Shown: piece after piece, positions 1-10,424 of the stretch
How positions within the stretch are numbered: the first letter of the stretch is position 1
How the letters are laid out: every line of letters begins with the position of its first letter
Source: Chitinimonas koreensis
GTDB lineage: Bacteria > Pseudomonadota > Gammaproteobacteria > Burkholderiales > Chitinimonadaceae
DNA: 64,000 nucleotides
Direction: 5' to 3'
Assembly: GCF_014353015.1 (NCBI RefSeq)
Contig: NZ_CP060704.1
Coordinates: 3,373,001-3,437,000 of the forward strand
Position numbers and translations under genes: made by a program
Notes under the pieces: model-generated
Databases searched by the model: none
What the model was told of the DNA's origin: nothing
Seen by the model: only the letters and a program-made list of their open reading frames with translations

Positions 1-748
1 CGCGCTGGTCACCACCATGCTGGTGGCCATCAAGGCGCGCGGCATCATGAAGCTGGTGCCGATCCTGGCCGGCGTGGCGGTCGGCTACGCCGCGGCGATC
101 TTCATGGGCGCGGTGAATTTCCAGCCGGTGATCGATGCGCCCTGGTTCGCCGTGCCGACCTTCGGCCACCCCGAGTTCAACCTGGCCGCCATCCTGTTCA
201 TGATCCCGGTCGCCATCGCCCCGATCGTCGAGCACGTCGGCGGCATCCTGGCCATCGGCTCGGTCACCGGCAAGGACTACACCGCCTCGCCCGGCCTGCA
301 TCGCACGCTGCTGGGCGACGGCCTGGCGGTCAACGTCGCCGGCCTGTTCGGCGGCCCGCCGGTCACCACCTACGGCGAGGTCACCGGCGCGGTGATGCTG
401 ACGCGCAACTTCAACCCGGTGGTGATGACCTGGGCGGCCGGCTTCGCCATCCTGCTGGCCTTCGTCGCCAAGTTCGGCGCCTTTCTCAACACCATTCCGC
501 TGCCGGTGATGGGCGGCATCATGCTGCTCCTGTTCGGCTCGATCGCCAGCATCGGCCTCAAGACCGTGATCGACGGCCGCGTCGACCTGGCCGACCCGCG
601 CAACCTGTGCATCATCTCGGTGGTACTGGTCACCGGCATCGGCGGCATGGCGATCCAGTTCAGCAGCAGCTTCGGCCTGTCGGGCGTGAGCCTGTGCGGC
701 GTGCTGGCGATCGTGCTCAACCTGCTGCTGCCGCGCGCGGCGAGGTAG
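1..748 (+). CDS. uraA: Uracil/xanthine permease, NCS2 family (3' part only)
   Basis: This is the C-terminal ~248 residues of a nucleobase:cation symporter; the start lies left of the window. The reading frame is open from base 2 to a TAG stop at 746-748. It encodes several hydrophobic segments. Family-typical stretches are visible: AIAPIVEHVGG, which resembles the substrate-binding region of UraA, followed by VTTYGEVTGAVMLTR, the counterpart of the PVTTYSENIGVMAITR region of E. coli UraA. Family knowledge: NCS2 permeases import uracil, xanthine or related bases across the inner membrane with protons. Uracil is the likeliest substrate given the UraA-like motifs, but xanthine is not excluded by a fragment. 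An inverted repeat follows 15 bases after the stop. Confidence 0.85.
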   Translation, partial: ALVTTMLVAIKARGIMKLVPILAGVAVGYAAAIFMGAVNFQPVIDAPWFAVPTFGHPEFNLAAILFMIPVAIAPIVEHVGGILAIGSVTGKDYTASPGLHRTLLGDGLAVNVAGLFGGPPVTTYGEVTGAVMLTRNFNPVVMTWAAGFAILLAFVAKFGAFLNTIPLPVMGGIMLLLFGSIASIGLKTVIDGRVDLADPRNLCIISVVLVTGIGGMAIQFSSSFGLSGVSLCGVLAIVLNLLLPRAAR

Positions 749-762
749 CGCCAAGGCCGTGT

Positions 763-800
763 GGGGTCGTAGGTCGGAATTCATTCCGACCTACGACCCC
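763..800. repeat. Perfect inverted repeat, terminator- or REP-like
   Basis: Two 18-base arms (763-780 and 783-800) are exact reverse complements separated by only two bases. The arm core gtaggtcgga also occurs in the palindrome at 4391-4456, so this belongs to a dispersed family and is not only a gene-specific terminator. It directly follows the permease stop and could act as a transcription end or mRNA 3' stabiliser. There is no T-run after it. Confidence 0.7.
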
Positions 801-863
801 CGACCCCGATCGACCCCAGGCTCCAACCAGCACTCCAGTCGCGAGGGCGCCGGTGGATGCGCC

Positions 864-890
864 GCCATTCGCGGCTGAAGCCGCTCCTGC
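864..890. repeat. Single arm of the dispersed 'ggctgaagccgctcctgc' REP-like element
   Basis: The stretch ccattcgcggctgaagccgc followed by tcctgc matches the right arm of the paired elements at 4262-4340, 5387-5455 and 8694-8759. No matching left arm is nearby. Together with the inverted repeat at 763-800 it fills most of the recognisable content of the 749-1047 intergenic region. Confidence 0.6.
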
Positions 891-1047
891 ATCCATCACA
901 TCCATCGCCCGAAGGAGGCGGCCCGGGTTCGCAGGCCCCCACCGACCGTCCGATCGCTGTCGCCCCCACGCCACAATGGCCATGGCATCGGCATAGCCGT
1001 CACATTCCCCCACCAGCATGGCGCGCTTCGCCCGGAAGACCGCCGCC

Positions 1048-1922
1048 ATGCTCTCCGTCTTGCTGTCCTCGTTCTACGAAGTCGCGCGCCAGTGCAGCGT
1101 CACCGCCGCCGCCAAGCGGCTCGGCATCAGCCAGCCCACGCTGACCGGCCGCATCCGCCAGCTCGAGGAGCAGTACGGCATCGAGCTGTTCTACCGCCGC
1201 GGCAGCCGGCTCGAGCTGACCGACGTCGGCGCCCGGCTGATGCCGTTGGCGCAGGGCATGCTGCGCGAGGCGGCCGAGGCCGATTTCCTGCTGCGCAGCG
1301 CCGGCGGCCTGAGCGGGCTCGGCGGCGGCCGGCTGCGGCTCGGCGCCACCGGGCCCTACTACATCCTCCCGGCCATGGCGGCCTTCCGCCAGGCCTACCC
1401 GCGCATCGCGCTGAGCCTCGACATCGGCAATTCGCGCGAGGTGATCGAGGCGCTGTGCGACTGCCGCGTCGACCTCGCCGTCTCCTCGCACGCGCTCGAC
1501 GACGAGCGGCTGTGCCGCCGCACCATCGCCCGCTCGCCGCTGGTCCTGGTGCTGCGCGCCGACCACCCGCTGGCCGGCCGCACCGTGGTCGAGCTGGCCG
1601 ACCTGGCCGGCCTGCCGCTGCTGTTGCGCGAGGAGGGCTCGATGACGCGCCAGCTGACCGAGCAGGCGCTGGCCGCCGCCGGGTCTGCCCGGTCCAGGCC
1701 ATGGTGCTCGGCAGCCGCGAGGCGATCCACGAGGCGATCCGGCTCGGCCTCGGCTGCAGCCTGCTGCCGGCCGGCGAGGTGCCGCGCCATCCCGAGCTCG
1801 CCCAGCGGCCGTTCGCCGCCGGCGCACCGACCATGCCCGAGTACCTCTACACCCTGCGCGAGCGCACCGGCGCGCCGCTGATCGCGGCCTTCGCCGCCCA
1901 CGTCGCCACGCTGGCGGACTGA
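1048..1922 (+). CDS. LysR-family transcriptional regulator (one frame break near 1681-1683)
   Basis: The N-terminal ~60 residues form the winged helix-turn-helix typical of LysR regulators (FYEVARQCSVTAAAKRLGIS, QPTLTGRIRQLE), followed by a periplasmic-binding-like effector domain starting near GRLRLGATGPYYILPAM. ATG 1048 is preferred over ATG 1018 because the family normally starts a few residues before the helix-turn-helix, and GGAAG lies upstream at suitable spacing. The frame is lost at a GGG run (1681-1683). Restoring one G gives continuous sequence (AAAGVCPVQAMVLGSREAIHEA) to the TGA at 1920-1922, about 291 residues, which is normal for the family. I read the break as a sequencing error. 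The effector is unknown. It may regulate the phosphoesterase gene that follows in the same direction. Confidence 0.85.
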
Positions 1923-2068
1923 AGCCGGCCGCCTGGCCGCAAATCGGCCGATGGCCGCATCGGCGCATCTGCGCCGAGCGACATCGCGCCGTCTTCTGCG
2001 CGGCCCATGCTGCCGCCCGCAGCTTCCCGACCGCACCGAACCGCCACCCGAGCAGAGGACACGACAAT

Positions 2069-4047
2069 ATGAGCAAGCAGCTTTCCCGCCGCCGCTTCCT
2101 GGCCGCATCGGCCGCCACCGCCGCAAGCACCGCGCTGCCGCCGACCCTGCTGGCCGCGCTGAGCACCGCCGCCGCCGGCGCCTCGCTGTCGGCGGTCAAG
2201 CACGTGGTGGTGTTCATGCAGGAGAACCGCTCGTTCGACCACTACTTCGGCACGCTGAAGGGTGTGCGCGGCTTCGCCGACCGCACCGCGCTGCTGCTGC
2301 GCAACGGCAACAGCGTGTTCAAGCAACCCGAGGCGCCGGCAGCCGGCTGCCGTTCCGGCTCGACACCGCCTCGACCCGCGCCCAGTGCGTGAGCGGGCTC
2401 GACCACAGCTGGACCGGCGGCCACAGCGCCTGGAACCAGGGCAAGAACGACAACTGGGTGGCTGCCAAGACCAACCTGACCATGGGCTACTACACCCGCG
2501 CCGACCTGCCCTTCCACTACGCGCTGGCCGATGCCTTCACGGTGTGCGACCACTACTTCTGCTCGGCCATGAGCTCGACCAACCCCAACCGGCTCTACCT
2601 GATGAGCGGCACCATCGACCCGGCCGGCACCGGCGGCGGCCCGGTCACCAACAACAACGAGCCCGGCTTCACCTGGACCACCTACCCCGAGCGGCTGCAG
2701 GCGGCCGGGTGAGCTGGAAGGTCTACCAGAACGCTGCCGACAACTACGACGACAACGCGCTGGCCTGGTTCAAGCAGTACCGCAACGCGGCGGCCGGCAC
2801 GCCCTTGCGCGAGCGCGGCATGGCCTCGGTGCCGGTGGTGACCGGCGACACGGTGCGCGACATCGCCGCCGCGATCCGCCGCGACGTGCTCGAGGGCACG
2901 CTGCCGCAGGTGTCGTGGATCGTCGGCCCCGAGCGCGCCTCCGAGCATCCGTCGAGCGCGCCGGCGGCCGGCGCCGACATGATCCGCCAAGTGCTGGAGG
3001 CGCTGACCGCCGACCCGGCGGTGTGGGCCTCGACCGTGCTGTTCATCAACTACGACGAGAACGACGGCTTCTTCGACCATATCGCGCCGCCGACCCCGCC
3101 GGCCGGCACGCCGGACGAGTTCGTCGGCGGCGCGCCGATCGGCCTCGGCCCGCGCGTGCCGATGATCGTCGCCTCGCCGTGGAGCCGCGCGGCTTCGTCT
3201 GCTCGCAGGTGTTCGACCACACCTCGGTGATCCGCTTCATCGAGACCTGGACCGGGGTGAAGGAGCCGAACATCTCGGCCTGGCGCCGCCAGGTCTGCGG
3301 CGACCTGACCCAGGCGCTCGACTTCAGCTCGACCACCGTGGCGATCCCGTCCTGGCCCGACACCGCCGCGCTGGCGCTGCAGGCGGCCAGCCAGTGCAGC
3401 ACGCTGCCCGCCCCAAGGCGCCGGGCAGCCAGGCGATGCCGGCGCAGGAGAGCGGCAGCCGGCCGGCCCGGCCGCTGCCCTGGCAGCCCAACGGCAACGC
3501 CAGCGTCGACAAGCCCGCCGGCCGGCTGTGGATCACCATGGAGGGCGGCGGCAGCCAGGCGGTGCCGATGGCGATCTACGCCAATGCCTACCGCACCAAT
3601 GCGCCGTGGCAGTACGTCGCGCCGGCGGCCGGCAGCATCAAGGACTACTTCAGCGTGCAGGCCTACGGCGGCGGCCTGTACGACCTGTCGCTGTACGGCC
3701 CCAACGGCTTCCTGCGCCGCTTCGTCGGCAACATCAACACCGTCGGCGGCCAGCTCGAAGTCAGCGCCAGCTACAGCTTCGCCACCGCCGGCCGCGCCCA
3801 GCTGATCCTGACCATGGTCAACAAGAGCGCGGCGCCGGCGGTGTTCACCGTGCGCTCCAACGGCTACCGCGGCGACGGCCCGTGGACCTACACGGTGCCG
3901 GCCGGCGGCAGCGCCAGCGATTTCTGGAACGTGCAGCTGTACACCAACTGCTGGTACGACTTCACCGCCACGGTCAATGTCGACAGCCTGTTCTCGCGCC
4001 GCTTCGCCGGCCATGTCGAACTCGGGACGGCCAGCGTGTCGGGTTGA
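2069..4047 (+). CDS. Phospholipase C-type phosphoesterase, Tat-exported (four frame breaks)
   Basis: The start ATG has AGAGGA about nine bases upstream. The N-terminus carries a twin-arginine signal (SRRRFLAASAATAAS), so export as a folded protein is expected. The phosphoesterase domain shows the family signature ENRSFDHYFGTLKGVRGF, then YDENDGFFDHIAPPTPP, and ends near SQVFDHTSVIRFIETWTG. Two C-terminal beta domains of the bacterial phospholipase C type follow (about 3500-4040). The product is pieced together across four one-base losses near 2335-2345, 2708 (GGG), 3188 and 3410 (CCCC). With them restored the gene has about 660 codons, as expected for PlcN/PlcC-like enzymes. Substrate (phosphatidylcholine, sphingomyelin or other phosphodiesters) cannot be decided. 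A true pseudogene is possible but less likely given the breaks elsewhere in the window. Confidence 0.85.
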
Positions 4048-4158
4048 ACGCGGCGGCCGGCGTGTCGGGCTGAGCGCGGCGGTCAGCAGCCTCCACGGCC
4101 TAAGGACGAACAACGCAGCCTCGCGGGAGCGATGCCGGATGCCCTGGATGCTGTCCAG

Positions 4159-4226
4159 GTAGGTCGGGCTTTATGCCCGACGACGCCTTCGATCCAGGTC
4201 GCAGTCGGGCATCAAGCCCGACCTAC
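4159..4226. repeat. Inverted repeat, gtaggtcgggctt family
   Basis: Arms at 4159-4171 and 4214-4226 are exact reverse complements, and an internal tgcccgac/gtcgggca pair extends the stem. It is the first of three palindromes in the 573-base gap between the phosphoesterase and the dehydrogenase. I see no gene in that gap. Confidence 0.7.
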
Positions 4227-4261
4227 GGGTCGCCGCCTGCCATGCCTGAGATCGCCCTTGC

Positions 4262-4340
4262 AGGAGCGGCTTCAGCCGCGAATGGCCGGACTCGCCGACA
4301 TCGGCGAAGCCTGAACCATTCGCGGCTGAAGCCGCTCCTA
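4262..4340. repeat. REP-like inverted repeat, aggagcggcttcagccgcg family
   Basis: Twenty-four-base arms (4262-4285 and 4317-4340) are perfect reverse complements around a ~31-base spacer that itself contains a small gccgacatcggc palindrome. The same arm recurs at 5387-5455, 8694-8759 and, as a single arm, 864-890. Confidence 0.8.
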
Positions 4341-4390
4341 CGGTGGGCCGATTGGCCAAGATGGACCTCTTCAAGAATGCAGGCCGGACG

Positions 4391-4456
4391 GTAGGTCGGA
4401 CTTCAGCCCGACAGCGACCTCGAGATAGGGCGCCGTCGGACTGAAGTCCGGCCTAC
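4391..4456. repeat. Inverted repeat, gtaggtcggacttcag family
   Basis: Sixteen-base arms (4391-4406 and 4441-4456) pair with one mismatch. The arm shares its gtaggtcgg start with the elements at 763-800 and 4159-4226, so these three form a second dispersed palindrome family. Confidence 0.7.
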
Positions 4457-4620
4457 CGGATGGGCGATCGGTCACGGATCGACCCGCTGATTCGCTTGCG
4501 CCGGCATTGTCCGCGCCAGACGAACAGTCCATACGATTCCCGCCGGTTTATCGGGCCGGCTGCGCCATCGACAATGCGGCGCATCCGGGCCATCCCGCCC
4601 CCAACCGACAGGAGCCTCCC

Positions 4621-5361
4621 ATGAGCAATCGAACCGTCGCCATCGTCACCGGCGCCTCGCGCGGCATCGGCGCCGCCATCGCCCGCCGGCTGGCGCGCCA
4701 GGGCATGGCCGTGGTGGTGAACTACGCCAGCCGCGCCGACGAAGCCCAGGCCGTGGTGGCCGCCATCCTGGCCGACGGCGGCGAGGCCATCGCGGTCGCC
4801 GCCGACGTGGCCGACCCGGTCGCGGTACGCCGGCTGTTCGACGCCGCCGAAACCGCCTTCGGCCGCATCGACGTGCTGGTCAACAACGCCGGCGTGATCC
4901 CCAACCCGCTGACCCCGCTGGCGGATACCGACGAGGCCGTGTTCGACCGGCTGTTCGCCATCAACGTCAAGGGCAGCTTCAACACCCTGCGCGAGGCCGC
5001 CACGCGGCTGCAGCCGGGCGGCCGCATCGTCAATTTCTCCAGCAGCGTGGTCGGCCTGGCGCTGCCCGGCTACGCCGCCTACGCCGGCACCAAGGCGGCG
5101 ATCGAGACGATCACCAATATCTTCGCCAAGGAATTGCGCGGCCGGGACATCACGGTGAACGCGGTGGCGCCCGGCCCGACCGCGACCGACCTGTTCCTCG
5201 ACGGCAAGAACGCCGAGACGATCGAGCGATTGACCAAGGCGGCGCCGCTGGAACGGCTGGGCCAGCCGGAGGACATCGCCGATACCGTGGCCTTCCTGGT
5301 CGGCCCCGAGGGCGGCTGGATCAACGGCCAGACAGTGCGGGTCAACGGCGGCATAGTCTGA
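4621..5361 (+). CDS. Short-chain dehydrogenase/reductase (SDR family oxidoreductase)
   Basis: A 246-residue classical SDR. The Rossmann nucleotide site is TGASRGIG near residue 12, NNAG lies near residue 90, and the catalytic Ser and Tyr-x-x-x-Lys are in NFSSSVVG and YAAYAGTK. The C-terminal GGWINGQTVRVNGG is the usual FabG-like ending. NYASRADEA after the second strand suggests NADP(H) preference. The ATG has CAGGAG seven bases upstream, which fixes the start. Family members reduce or oxidise diverse alcohols and ketones, so the substrate cannot be assigned. The gene appears monocistronic, flanked by palindromes on both sides. Confidence 0.9.
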   Translation: MSNRTVAIVTGASRGIGAAIARRLARQGMAVVVNYASRADEAQAVVAAILADGGEAIAVAADVADPVAVRRLFDAAETAFGRIDVLVNNAGVIPNPLTPLADTDEAVFDRLFAINVKGSFNTLREAATRLQPGGRIVNFSSSVVGLALPGYAAYAGTKAAIETITNIFAKELRGRDITVNAVAPGPTATDLFLDGKNAETIERLTKAAPLERLGQPEDIADTVAFLVGPEGGWINGQTVRVNGGIV

Positions 5362-5386
5362 ACGGCCCCTTGTCCGGACGCTCCCT

Positions 5387-5455
5387 GTAGGAGCGGCTTC
5401 AGCCGCGAATGGCGACGAATCCGCTGCTGCCATTCGCGGCTGAAGCCGCTCCTAC
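5387..5455. repeat. REP-like inverted repeat between SDR gene and alaS
   Basis: Twenty-six-base arms (5387-5412 and 5430-5455) are perfect reverse complements with a 17-base spacer. This is the best-conserved copy of the aggagcggcttcagccgcg family in the window and lies just after the SDR stop. Confidence 0.85.
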
Positions 5456-5541
5456 ATGGCCTTCATCGCCGTCAGCCGAATCGGACACCGGGCCAAGATG
5501 CCGCAACGCAACACCGCATCCGCCCCGGCCAGCGTTTACGG

Positions 5542-5547
5542 CATAAT
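5542..5547 (+). promoter_or_regulatory. Possible -10 element upstream of alaS
   Basis: CATAAT within ggcataatcc lies 43 bases before the alaS ATG and resembles a sigma-70 -10 box. I see no convincing -35 hexamer at the right spacing, so this is only a candidate. Confidence 0.25.
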
Positions 5548-5589
5548 CCCCGGTTCGACACGACTCCACTTCCGACCGGACAGCTTCCC

Positions 5590-8213
<2,624 letters not shown>

Positions 8214-8222
8214 TCCACACTG

Positions 8223-8249
8223 AAAGCCGACCGACAGGTCGGCTTTTTT
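8223..8249 (+). terminator. Rho-independent terminator of alaS
   Basis: A ten-base perfect stem (aaagccgacc 8223-8232, ggtcggcttt 8237-8246) with a GACA loop runs into six consecutive T residues (8244-8249). It begins ten bases after the alaS stop. Confidence 0.9.
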
Positions 8250-8290
8250 CATGGCCGGCCGCCCTCCAACCATCGCCGAGAAAGCCCGTC

Positions 8291-8674
8291 ATGAGCGACT
8301 TCAATTCCCGCCACAACCGCGCCGTCTGGTTCGACATCGCGGTCGCCGACCTCGAGCGCGCCGCCGCCTTCTACGCCGCCGTGCTGGCGATCCCGGTGCA
8401 CAAGGAGCAGTACGAGGACTTCTCGTTCTGCGTGCTCGACCACGACCAGGGCAACGGCGGCTGCCTGGTGGTCGACGCCGAGGAGATCAGCACCACCGGC
8501 CCGCTGATCTACCTGAACGTGAACGGCCGCATCCGCGACGCGGTGGACAAGGTGGCGCAGCACGGTGGCAGCGTGCTGCAGGACGTGCATGCGATCGGCC
8601 CGCACGGCTGCCGCGCGGTGGTGATCGACAGCGAGGGCAACCGCATCGCGCTGCATTCGACGGTCGACGCCTGA
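8291..8674 (+). CDS. VOC-fold (glyoxalase/bleomycin-resistance superfamily) protein
   Basis: A 127-residue protein starting at ATG 8291 (MSDFNSRHNRAVWFDIAV). The pattern DLERAAAFYAAVL followed by FCVLDHDQ, LIYLNVNGRI and VVIDSEGNRIALHS is that of a single vicinal-oxygen-chelate domain with two beta-alpha-beta-beta-beta modules. Members include glyoxalase I-like and resistance proteins, and many small ones like this have no known substrate. It sits alone between the alaS terminator and a degenerate REP element. The metal-ligand set is not obvious, so catalysis is uncertain. Confidence 0.85.
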   Translation: MSDFNSRHNRAVWFDIAVADLERAAAFYAAVLAIPVHKEQYEDFSFCVLDHDQGNGGCLVVDAEEISTTGPLIYLNVNGRIRDAVDKVAQHGGSVLQDVHAIGPHGCRAVVIDSEGNRIALHSTVDA

Positions 8675-8693
8675 GCCGCAATCCGAAAAATGC

Positions 8694-8759
8694 GCAGGAG
8701 CGGCTTCAGCCGCGGATGGTCGGCATGGCGATGTCGCCATTCGCGGCTGAAGCCCCTGC
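8694..8759. repeat. Degenerate REP-like inverted repeat
   Basis: The left arm (8694-8719) matches the aggagcggcttcagccgcg family with one change. The right arm (8737-8759) lacks three bases (gaagcccctgc where gaagccgctcctgc is expected). It fills the gap between the VOC and GFA genes. Confidence 0.65.
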
Positions 8760-8780
8760 ATCCACACCAGGAGACCGGCC

Positions 8781-9275
8781 ATGCCCGCCGATGCCGTCCC
8801 CTACCCGCTCGAAGGCGGCTGCACCTGCCGCGCCGTCCGCTACCGGATGGAGACCGCGCCGCTGTTCGTCCACTGCTGCCACTGCCGCTGGTGCCAGCGC
8901 GAGAGCGGCGCTGCCTTCGCGCTGAACGCGATGATCGAGTCGGAGCGGGTGACCGTGCTGCAGGGCGAGCCGGAGCTGGTGCCGACGCCGTCCAACAGCG
9001 GCCGCGGCCAGAAGATCCTGCGCTGTCCGCATTGCCGCATCGCGCTGTGGAGCCACTATGCCGGCGCCGGCGACGCGGTGCGCTTCGTCCGGGTCGGCAC
9101 GCTGGACCAGCCGGACTGGCTGCCGCCGGACATCCATATCTTCACCGCCTCGAAGCAGCCCTGGCTGATCCTGCCGCCGGGCACGCCGGCGGTCGAGGAA
9201 TACTACGACCGCGACGACTACTGGCCGGCCGACAGCCTGGAGCGGCGCGCAGCCTTGCTCAAGCGCCCGGCATGA
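8781..9275 (+). CDS. GFA-family zinc protein (glutathione-dependent formaldehyde-activating fold)
   Basis: A 164-residue protein with the cysteine pattern of the GFA (Mss4-like) fold: GGCTCRAVRY at the start, then HCCHCRWCQRESGA, and RCPHCRIALWSH. Family knowledge: these cysteines bind two zinc ions. The named activity, S-(hydroxymethyl)glutathione formation, applies to few members, so the enzymatic role is open. The C-terminal YYDRDDYWPADSLERRAAL is common in proteobacterial members. A hairpin follows immediately, where this gene meets a minus-strand gene tail to tail. Confidence 0.88.
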   Translation: MPADAVPYPLEGGCTCRAVRYRMETAPLFVHCCHCRWCQRESGAAFALNAMIESERVTVLQGEPELVPTPSNSGRGQKILRCPHCRIALWSHYAGAGDAVRFVRVGTLDQPDWLPPDIHIFTASKQPWLILPPGTPAVEEYYDRDDYWPADSLERRAALLKRPA

Positions 9276-9281
9276 ACGAGA

Positions 9282-9301
9282 ACACCGGCCTGGGCCGGTG
9301 T
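9282..9301. terminator. Hairpin between convergent genes
   Basis: A nine-base perfect stem (acaccggcc / ggccggtgt) with a two-base loop lies just past the GFA stop and before the stop of the opposite-strand gene. There is no T-run, so it is at best a weak bidirectional terminator. Confidence 0.5.
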
Positions 9302-9342
9302 CCGTCATGTTCGGATGCGGGCGGGATGCGGGCGGAAGCGGC

Positions 9343-9699
9343 CTATTCGGCCTCGCTCACCTCGGCCGCCGCGTCGAGCAGCTCCTGGATGGTCAGGCCG
9401 TAGCCGGCGGCGATCGATTCGGCCGCTTCGAGCAGCTCGCGCTTGGCGCGCAGGCGGTCGAGCTTGACCACGGTGTCGACCTCGCGCCGCCGCTTCAGCT
9501 CGCGCCAGGTCTCCGGCTGCTCGAACATCGCCTCGGCCGTCGCGCGCGCATCGCCGCCGAACAATTCCGTCACCGATTCGATCTCGGTCTTGCGCCGCTT
9601 CTCGCGCCATTGTTCTGGCGTGTCGAACAGCGCTTCGGCCGCGGCGCGCGCTTCGGACATCGGTTGGGTCGGCGGGACAGTGGGCGTGCGATTAGGCAT
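9343..9699 (-). CDS. Hypothetical protein with an internal tandem duplication
   Basis: A 118-residue acidic/basic protein of unknown function. Two copies of a ~32-residue unit are visible: ARAAAEALFDTPEQWREKRR and ARATAEAMFEQPETWRELKR. Each is followed by a charged stretch (KTEIESVTELF / REVDTVVKL). The C-terminus (RAKRELLEAAESIAAGYGLT) looks helical. ATG 9699 is chosen; a TTG at 9711 would add four residues. No clear Shine-Dalgarno is seen. Codon use is like the neighbours, and the opposite-strand open frame over it is a shadow. No signal peptide or membrane segment is present. Confidence 0.6.
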   Translation of the reverse strand: MPNRTPTVPPTQPMSEARAAAEALFDTPEQWREKRRKTEIESVTELFGGDARATAEAMFEQPETWRELKRRREVDTVVKLDRLRAKRELLEAAESIAAGYGLTIQELLDAAAEVSEAE

Positions 9700-10383
9700 A
9701 TGACGTAGCAATGATCGGTAGCGAAGTGATCGAATAACAAGAAGGCGGCATAAATCGAATAGGCCCGTTCATGAGACCAATCTGCCGCGGAAGCATTCAC
9801 GCATTCAATTGTGGAGCGACGGACGGTTTATCGCGGCGACAAAATGAGCAATTCGTCCACCCAGCCGGCCAGGCGCAATCCGGGCATCGTGCCGGATTTC
9901 GCTCCGCTATATATGGGACGAGTCGCCGATCGAGGAATTCCGACCCAGTATAGCAGCGCATTCCGCGATCGCGGCGTTACAAAAATATCATCTTCCCGGC
10001 ATTGTCCGTTCGCCGACACAAGCCGCCTGCCGCGGCCGCCGAAGCGGCCTCTGCGGCCGTTTCCAGCCCGATCGCACGGCGCCCGGGCCGGCCGGACGCT
10101 TCCGCCGCGGCAGCGCAAACGCAGCGGAACGATACCGGTCCTGCATTTACCCGTACGGCGCTGCCGCAGCGATCGGGCGATGCGTATTACCAAGCCGAAC
10201 GTTCGGGCCGCCTTGCGGTTGACCGCGGCTGGATAATATCGCCCGGCTATTTCGGCAAGGCCTGATTCAGCGCGGCAAGCAATTGATCCGTAATGCATCC
10301 ACGATCGATCGGCCGTTCATTGAGTCAAGCGCGATGCGGCCAATATATATTGGCCGGCCGCCGATTCCGCTCTCGCCTGTATT
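9700..10383. other. AT-richer apparently non-coding region
   Basis: About 680 bases lack a convincing gene on either strand. Local AT-rich pockets (ctatatatggg near 9908, tacaaaaatatcatc near 9978, aatatatatt near 10345) contrast with the surrounding GC-rich genes. The open frames here have no family-like sequence. It lies downstream of the SecA-like gene and upstream of the small hypothetical gene, so it probably holds the promoter of the latter, and could hold a small RNA. Confidence 0.5.
10338..10355. repeat. Perfect 18-base palindrome with AT-rich centre
   Basis: ggccaatatatattggcc reads the same on both strands. A GC-clamped symmetric site of this size could bind a dimeric regulator or form a cruciform. 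Nothing nearby identifies the binder. Confidence 0.55.
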
Positions 10384-10418
10384 CGGGCGGCGCGGCGATC
10401 GAATCGCCGCGCCGCCCG
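10384..10418 (-). terminator. Strong hairpin after the SecA-like gene
   Basis: A 16-base perfect stem (10384-10399 and 10403-10418, loop CGA) starts seven bases beyond the stop of the minus-strand SecA-like gene and is very GC-rich. No long T-run follows on the minus strand, so termination may be partial. It marks the likely 3' end of the export operon. Confidence 0.65.
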
Positions 10419-10424
10419 GCCGGA

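Noticed and set aside
9811..10298. Overlapping open frames of 141 and 156 codons in the AT-rich gap
   Set aside because: Neither has family-like sequence, a credible ribosome site or consistent codon bias.
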